Source of the DNA: a virus
Reading direction: 5' to 3' (one strand)
DNA length: 64,000 bases
Virus record (IMG/VR): IMGVR_UViG_3300046492_000369
Location: 1-64,000 of that record
Part shown: one piece after another, positions 58,283 through 64,000 of the stretch
Layout of the letters: every line of letters starts with the position of its first letter
How positions within the stretch are numbered: position 1 is the first letter of the stretch
Position numbers and translations under genes: made by a program
The notes under the pieces: model-generated
Told to the model about the DNA's origin: nothing
Seen by the model: the letters and a program-made list of their open reading frames with translations, nothing else
The model's database searches: none

Positions 58283-61200
58283 ATGTCCTCTTCCAGCATC
58301 GACAAATACTTCGACAAAGTCACTTCCGAGCTCGTTGATCAGAAAATGGAAGAGGTCCGCGCAGCCACCGATGCCAAGATCGCTGAACTTAATGCACGTA
58401 TAGCTGGACCACACACCCCACCTCCTGTTGAACAAGCTGGTGTGCTGCGCACTGCTGGTGACGTGGGTATCAAGCTGGCTCAAGGTGCAGTTGATCTAGG
58501 CCAATCCGTAGTGGGTCTGGGAAGTCTGGTTACTGGTGGCTTGATTGGTGAAGGAATGCACGCTATCGGGTATGACCCGGAACGTACCAACCAGATCCTC
58601 GGTGAATACCTGTCGGACAGCCAGAAGGCTGCTGATGCCAAGGTCCAGCAGGCTGACGGCTTCATTGCGTCAATCAAGGCATACCTGAAGAATCCACGCT
58701 CGATTATGGGTGGTATTGCTGAGTCCACTCCAGGAATGTTGGGTGGTATGGGTGTTGCGGGCGCTGCAGCTCGTCGTATTGGTTTAAAAGCTGCTGAATT
58801 GGCTGGTGGTATGGAGACTGTGGCTGGTCAGAAAGCCTTCCAGACAGCGATCGAAGAAGCAGGTGCCAAGCTCTCAGCCCTCGGTGCAGTCACCGAAGGT
58901 GCCCAATCGGCGGGCCAGATCGCAGATCAGGCACAGGCAGCAGGCCGGGAATACAGTGATTACGCCTTGCCTGCACTGGGAGCTGGTGCCCTGACGGCAG
59001 GTATCGGTGCCGTATCAAACAAGTTCTTCGGGGATGCGGCCACGGATTTTGCTACCGGAGCCAAGACCCTGAAGGGGAGCCGCCTTGCCAAGCTGGCCAA
59101 GGAAGGATTCTCGGAAGGCGTCACCGAAGAGATGCCCCAGTCGGCGCAGGAGCAGTACTTCACCAACATGGCCATGGGCAAGGATGACCTCATGGAGGGG
59201 GTCGGCAATGCTGCAGGCTCTGGCTTGGTGGTCGGTGCTGCCATGGGGGTAGGGATGGGGGGGCTCCATAGGAGCCCAACCGCTAAAAATTCGGTAAAAA
59301 CGACCCAGGACCGTCAAAAATTCAAAGAGGCTGCTGCGAAGAACGACGTTTCAGCCTACATTGATCCACAGAGTCCAGATTATGACCTGTCCAAGGCGGT
59401 TGGAGTACTGTTGGGTCACGCAATGCAGGACTCTACCACCCCTGAAGTACGTCAAGCCAACCTTAAACAGGCTGGAGATATCGTCGCTAAGCTGGAAGAA
59501 GACCACGCTAAAGCGCTGCAAGACGTGGAAGCAGCCACTCCTACTGGCTTGGATGAGCTTCAAGGTCAGCTATCTGCAGTACAAGACCTGTTGAAGAAGA
59601 CTGATCCACAGGATAAGGCCAAGATTGCTACCTTCAACACGATGGTAGAAGACTTGACCGCCGAGATCGCGGATGCCAGCAATAATGACAAGGCTAAAGT
59701 AGCCCAAACCCGTGCTTCTAAGCTTGAACAGCAACTTGCTGCTGTGCGTGCTTCTGATCTGGGAAGGCAGCTTGATTCTGCTCGTGCACGCTTTGAAGGG
59801 CTGGCTACGGTCGCTGAACCTCAAGCCACCACGGCTGAAGTACAAGATTTGCTCAAACAAGCCAACTCAACCGACCACACCACAGCAACTGAGCCAATCC
59901 AGCGCATCATCAACCTGTCGATGACGCAACCGGACGCATTGTCCGCGAAACAGGCCAAATACTTGGCCAATAACAAGGCCAATGGCCTAACCGACGAACA
60001 GCGTACCCATCTGCGTATTTTCAGCGAAGCCAGGATGGCTGAGAATGCCCTGTCCTCTACAGACAAGGTCCAGAACGATGTCCTGATTGGCTCGGACAAG
60101 AACGTGGGTATCGTCCAGTACCGTTCCCGGATCGGTGCAGCGATCGCTGCTGGCAACCAAGCCATCGCTAACCGTCAGCTCGGCCTGCTGGAACGTTTTA
60201 CCAACGACCAAACCAGCAAGGCAGAAGCAGCCCAAAAAGCCATGACACTGGGCAAAGGCAACCAGATCGTCAAACTGACCGATGGCACTGGCTGGCAGGT
60301 GGTCCTGAAGGAGCAGGCACTGGATGAGGATAAGCTCAGGAAGAACGGTGGCCTGACCATGGACTCGCCCCGTCTAGTGGAAAACATCCAGAAGGAAGCC
60401 ACCGCCCTGCAAGCCACACTGGCTGAAATGAAATCTGCCACCCAGTTGAAATTCGGGGTACAATCCGTTTCCTCTGCAAAACAATCTACCCCTTCCAAAA
60501 ATAATCTACCTTCCAAGACTGTAGAGGATGCCGCACGTCCATCCCAAGGGAATGGACCCTCTGCCGCACAAGCTCCCTCCCCTGCTTCTAAACTTACCTC
60601 CCTGCAACAAGCAGAAGCGAAACACACCCGGCAAGAAGCCTTGGTGAAAGAAGCACAAGCCAAGTACGAACAGCGCAAAGCAGAACGGGAAGCTAAGGCT
60701 AAGGCTAAGGCGGCAGCAACCGAGCAGCAAGCTGTCACGAGCGAAGCGAGTGCAGCGCCAGCTGCAGAGGTTGCAACGCCTGCAGCGGTAGAGAAGAAAG
60801 ATAATCAATCTTCTCCTGTAGCCTCGCCAGCGTCGGAACCTTCCGCCCCAATCGCAGTCGCTGACGCTCCTGCTCAGGGCACGGTTCCTTCCTTGGCTTC
60901 GGCTACGGAAACTCAGGTAGAGGTGAAACCTACTGGTTTGAAGGTGTTCAGGCAGAAGGTTACTGGCTTGAATGGGAAGATGCAGGAGATCTTCCGCCAA
61001 GTAAATCCTATTGCCCAGTTCCTGACGCAACGAACCAACAGCGAACGCTACAAGACCCGTTTGCCACTGGTGGCCCAGCCAGACTTCTTTACTGCTATTA
61101 AGAACAAGACTGTTACACCCTTCGAGTTCATCGAAGAAGGTAGTAAGGAAAATACCACGCCAGAAGTTCGCCATGCACTGCGGAACATGTATGAAAACCT

Positions 61201-64000
61201 CAAATCATGGCTTCCGCTCATTGAACAGAACATTGCAGTCCACAATGGCAATGTGGACTTCAAGACTGAAGATATGATGCAGTACCTGCTGGAGCAGGAC
61301 GAACAAGGCAAACCAATCCGGGCAGTGGAAGAGAATGTCCGTACTGCCATCGCTTATGGTGCTTATTCCTGGTTTCTGGAACAGGCCCATTCCCCGGAAT
61401 GGAAAACCATGAGTGACATCGCAGCCATGCACGGCAAGGACAAGGAAACCTTTGTCAGCGATGAGGGTGTAGCCAAACTGCGTGAAATGGCCCACTTCGA
61501 AGACCGGATCATCTACCGTATCGGTGACAGGATCGTACAAGCCCTTGGTTTGCAGGCTGGTCCCAATGCTCCGCAGAATATCCTGCCACGCTTACGCATG
61601 GCATTGGGTACGCACGCCTTGCTGCTATTGGAGCACCCAGATGTCAAACTGATCGAACGGGTATCGCTGCCGACCAAGGAAGTTGAAAGCTACTTCGGGG
61701 TAGGTATCAGCGATAACGAAGACAGCTCGATCACCGAAGACGAAATTGACAACGTCGCCAAACTGAAAGAAAGCCGTAACAGCTACATCAAACTGTGGCG
61801 TGATGAAGATGGTCTGAGCCTGTCTGGTTTAGGTAAGGGCATCAAGGATGCGGATGTAGGTAGCCGGGGTGCAGTCGATCGCCTGTTTGGCAGTGACAAG
61901 GCTGGTCGTATGCCCAGCACCAAGCCAGTGGAGTTTACTCAGAAATTCGCCAAGGGTACCCGTCAACTGATCACCAAGATGCAGCGTAAGGCGATTCAGG
62001 AAACCATGAATACGCCGCACACCGTCATCCCCGAGATGATGCAGTTGTTCTCACATCTGGGACGGGATACAGTGCTTCGGATTGCTGGTGCCCGTGATGT
62101 CGATGACGGAACCGTGCACTCCCGGTACCTGCGTAGCGTCGAAGCCCAGAACAATAACCTGATCAACCAGTACGACAATGCATGGGAGCTAATCACCAGC
62201 TACCCGGAAGGTACCGAGTTCTTCGTCGAACAACAGGTGGGTAAGAACTTCCGTGGTTTCTTCTCGAATCAGGCGCTGAACCAGCAGACCAGCAAGATTC
62301 ACCGTGTCCTGTTCGCTCGCCCGGAGTGGAAGACCACGATCAAACTGAATGACGAAGCCATGGTCAATGAATTCAAGATTGCCGTGGCCATGTCCCTGGG
62401 CTTGAAGACAGACCAGCAACGCAATGTCACCACGCTGGAAGAATTCAACAAGGTACTGAAGGACCAGCCGGGCATCATGCAGGCTGTGGAATTGATCCGT
62501 ATCGGTACGCTTAATGATGATCCTTCCGTCTGGACCGACGAAGCCAAGCAACTGGTAGAGAAGGTCGCTGGAGGCAAGGAACGCATGATGAGTCTGCAGG
62601 CTCTGGTGGCTTACGCCAAGTACCAGGAAGCCTTGATCGACCAGAACCTGATGCACAAGACGGGGCAAGATGCTGCCGACCATTCGTTCGAAGTCACGCT
62701 GCTGGTGGGTGTCGATGGCAAGACCAACGGCCCAATGTTATCTCATCTGGCTTTGGGCGCAGCCCGCGATATTGACAGCTTCTATGCCCTGCTAAACCGA
62801 GGTGGCTTCTACAGCACCGAGGAAGGCCAGCCGGACCATTTCAGCGAGTGGTATGAGCGTGCCACCAGCATGGACCTGTACGAGGATCTGGGCAGCCGTA
62901 TCGTCGAACGGGTGCAGGGCTATGTCATGGAAAATTCGGCCCTGTGGGCACTACGCAAGGCAAACTACAAGGAGTCGAAAAAGTACTTCACCGAAGACCA
63001 TCTGAAGGCAGTCGAGATGGTGACCAAGCAGCTGATCAAGGATGGCAAGGCCACCAAGGACATGCGTAACCTGACCAAGGTGCCGCTGACTTCGTTCGCC
63101 TTTGGTTCCTCGCTGAAGAAGTCCATTCAGAACATGCAGGACAGCTTCATCGACTCGTTCTATTCGAATATTGAGAAGATGGCTGCTAACAAGGAGAATG
63201 GGGTCAAGGTCCGTACTTACCTCACCCAGATTAACACGCTGATGGATCTGGGTGACTATAAGCTCAAGTCGCCGGTCGATGTGGCCATGCCGATTGAAGC
63301 ACTGCTGAAATTCGAGCTGGACCACGATCAGGAAGTGGCCCTGCGCAAGGCATTTAATCAGGTGATCGGTAACTCGGTTCGGGAAGAGATGAACTCGTAC
63401 TTCGGTACCTTCATGGATCGACGTACCAAACTGAATAACACCATCCAGTCAGCCTACCAGGTGTTCGAGGCAGCCTATGCTTCAGCCCGGGTCAAGGAGA
63501 TGGAACGCCTGATGGATGAGGGTGAGATCGCTTCCCGTATTTCCAAAGCCAACGACGGTGTCGAGACTCGGGTACCACTGCATGACCTGACACAGGCACA
63601 GGAACAAGCTCTTCACGCCAAGGTGGAAAGCCTGATGCCGACGATGCACAGCGCCTATTCGATCGAAGCCAATGACCTGTCCTCTGGCTTGCAGATGTCC
63701 AAGTCGAAGGTCACGATCTCGGATTCTCCGCTGTACAAAAACAAGACCTACACCTACAAGAAGGTAGACCATGCCAATGGCACCAGCGTAGCGCATCTGA
63801 GCAGCAAGGCACAGACTCGTGTCGAGCAGTCTCCCGGTGTAGCTGGTGCTGCCTACTCGATCCACTCGACCGATTCGAGCATCATGCACCAGATGCTGCT
63901 GCGGGTGAAAGGCTCACTCAACGTGCACGATGAAGGTTCGAACGGCGTACACAAAACTCGTGATGTGGCCAGGGGCTTGAACCAAGCCACGGTGGAAACC
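58283..64000 (+). CDS. virion RNA polymerase (N4 gp50-like), truncated at the window end
   Basis: An open frame of 1,906 codons continuing past the window. N-terminal part to about 730: Gly/Ala-rich hydrophobic and helical segments. A low-complexity Ser/Pro/Ala/Lys linker spans about 730-880. The polymerase domain follows: T/DxxGR-equivalent QQVGKNFRGFF (R1324), motif A VGVDGKTNG (D1478), motif B R1595-x3-K1599-x7-F1607-G1608 (RNLTKVPLTSFAFG), and motif C VHDEG (D1883). In N4 the corresponding residues of mini-vRNAP are R424, D559, K670, Y678 and D951. AGGAAACTTC precedes the ATG. It is packaged and ejected to transcribe early genes from hairpin promoters. Confidence 0.93.
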   Translation, partial: MSSSSIDKYFDKVTSELVDQKMEEVRAATDAKIAELNARIAGPHTPPPVEQAGVLRTAGDVGIKLAQGAVDLGQSVVGLGSLVTGGLIGEGMHAIGYDPERTNQILGEYLSDSQKAADAKVQQADGFIASIKAYLKNPRSIMGGIAESTPGMLGGMGVAGAAARRIGLKAAELAGGMETVAGQKAFQTAIEEAGAKLSALGAVTEGAQSAGQIADQAQAAGREYSDYALPALGAGALTAGIGAVSNKFFGDAATDFATGAKTLKGSRLAKLAKEGFSEGVTEEMPQSAQEQYFTNMAMGKDDLMEGVGNAAGSGLVVGAAMGVGMGGLHRSPTAKNSVKTTQDRQKFKEAAAKNDVSAYIDPQSPDYDLSKAVGVLLGHAMQDSTTPEVRQANLKQAGDIVAKLEEDHAKALQDVEAATPTGLDELQGQLSAVQDLLKKTDPQDKAKIATFNTMVEDLTAEIADASNNDKAKVAQTRASKLEQQLAAVRASDLGRQLDSARARFEGLATVAEPQATTAEVQDLLKQANSTDHTTATEPIQRIINLSMTQPDALSAKQAKYLANNKANGLTDEQRTHLRIFSEARMAENALSSTDKVQNDVLIGSDKNVGIVQYRSRIGAAIAAGNQAIANRQLGLLERFTNDQTSKAEAAQKAMTLGKGNQIVKLTDGTGWQVVLKEQALDEDKLRKNGGLTMDSPRLVENIQKEATALQATLAEMKSATQLKFGVQSVSSAKQSTPSKNNLPSKTVEDAARPSQGNGPSAAQAPSPASKLTSLQQAEAKHTRQEALVKEAQAKYEQRKAEREAKAKAKAAATEQQAVTSEASAAPAAEVATPAAVEKKDNQSSPVASPASEPSAPIAVADAPAQGTVPSLASATETQVEVKPTGLKVFRQKVTGLNGKMQEIFRQVNPIAQFLTQRTNSERYKTRLPLVAQPDFFTAIKNKTVTPFEFIEEGSKENTTPEVRHALRNMYENLKSWLPLIEQNIAVHNGNVDFKTEDMMQYLLEQDEQGKPIRAVEENVRTAIAYGAYSWFLEQAHSPEWKTMSDIAAMHGKDKETFVSDEGVAKLREMAHFEDRIIYRIGDRIVQALGLQAGPNAPQNILPRLRMALGTHALLLLEHPDVKLIERVSLPTKEVESYFGVGISDNEDSSITEDEIDNVAKLKESRNSYIKLWRDEDGLSLSGLGKGIKDADVGSRGAVDRLFGSDKAGRMPSTKPVEFTQKFAKGTRQLITKMQRKAIQETMNTPHTVIPEMMQLFSHLGRDTVLRIAGARDVDDGTVHSRYLRSVEAQNNNLINQYDNAWELITSYPEGTEFFVEQQVGKNFRGFFSNQALNQQTSKIHRVLFARPEWKTTIKLNDEAMVNEFKIAVAMSLGLKTDQQRNVTTLEEFNKVLKDQPGIMQAVELIRIGTLNDDPSVWTDEAKQLVEKVAGGKERMMSLQALVAYAKYQEALIDQNLMHKTGQDAADHSFEVTLLVGVDGKTNGPMLSHLALGAARDIDSFYALLNRGGFYSTEEGQPDHFSEWYERATSMDLYEDLGSRIVERVQGYVMENSALWALRKANYKESKKYFTEDHLKAVEMVTKQLIKDGKATKDMRNLTKVPLTSFAFGSSLKKSIQNMQDSFIDSFYSNIEKMAANKENGVKVRTYLTQINTLMDLGDYKLKSPVDVAMPIEALLKFELDHDQEVALRKAFNQVIGNSVREEMNSYFGTFMDRRTKLNNTIQSAYQVFEAAYASARVKEMERLMDEGEIASRISKANDGVETRVPLHDLTQAQEQALHAKVESLMPTMHSAYSIEANDLSSGLQMSKSKVTISDSPLYKNKTYTYKKVDHANGTSVAHLSSKAQTRVEQSPGVAGAAYSIHSTDSSIMHQMLLRVKGSLNVHDEGSNGVHKTRDVARGLNQATVET

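Noticed and set aside
1-64000. CRISPR arrays, rRNA genes, integrase or att sites
   Set aside because: No regularly spaced direct repeats of CRISPR type, no rRNA, and no integrase or excisionase were seen, consistent with a strictly lytic phage.

Overview
The window is a continuous piece of a lytic, N4-like podovirus (family Schitoviridae). The family call rests on several hallmark genes. The right edge carries a giant open frame (over 1,900 codons, still open at the window end) with the ordered motifs of the N4 virion RNA polymerase. A split T7-like RNA polymerase is encoded as two subunits (RNAP1 at 39.2-40.1 kb, RNAP2 at 36.7-37.9 kb). There is an N4-type DNA polymerase, a Dda-like helicase, an AAA/VWA pair (gp24/gp25-like), rIIA/rIIB homologues, and the structural cluster terminase, portal, scaffold-like, capsid, internal proteins, virion RNAP. 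No host gene, rRNA, tRNA or CRISPR array was seen. Host identity cannot be read with certainty; the GC-richer small-gene module at 29.2-31.2 kb resembles genes common in phages of Burkholderiales and similar proteobacteria, which is only a hint.

Layout. 1-4.3 kb (minus): a zinc-ribbon fragment, a NUMOD4/HNH endonuclease, a B12-dependent ribonucleotide reductase (nrdJ) and ThyX. 4.3-15.7 kb (plus): a tail-fibre/tailspike module followed by a lysis cassette (holin, SAR endolysin, i-spanin, overlapping o-spanin), closed by a terminator. 15.7-36.6 kb (minus): middle genes (small exported protein, rIIB, rIIA, DNA polymerase, helicase, VWA protein, a cargo island of small genes including an HNH nuclease, the intron-split MoxR-type ATPase, a second AAA ATPase, an HTH protein and very small coupled genes). 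36.7-42.7 kb (minus): early region with RNAP2, five tandem paralogous small genes, RNAP1 and early small genes, with hairpin promoters of the virion-RNAP type. 42.8-43.17 kb: non-coding divergence point. 43.2 kb to the end (plus): late packaging and structural genes, interrupted by a dUTPase on the opposite strand.

How it fits together. Virion RNAP injected with the DNA would read the early hairpin promoters (three close matches at 40.3, 40.8 and 42.8 kb, whose predicted transcripts all begin GUGG) and make RNAP1 and RNAP2, which would then read the middle genes for replication and nucleotide supply (nrdJ, thyX, dut). Host RNAP would read the late genes. Because early genes and terminase lie at opposite ends of the N4 genome, their juxtaposition here suggests the natural genome termini lie near 42.8-43.2 kb and that the contig is circularly permuted. 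The primase/helicase, SSB and the rest of the virion RNAP would lie outside the window.

Most notable: an 882-nt group I intron with its own HNH endonuclease, inserted exactly inside the P-loop codons of the gp24-like ATPase; a five-gene tandem paralogue array between the two RNAP subunit genes; the recurring early-promoter hairpin; and a phenylalanine in the virion RNAP where T7-family enzymes carry the sugar-discriminating tyrosine.
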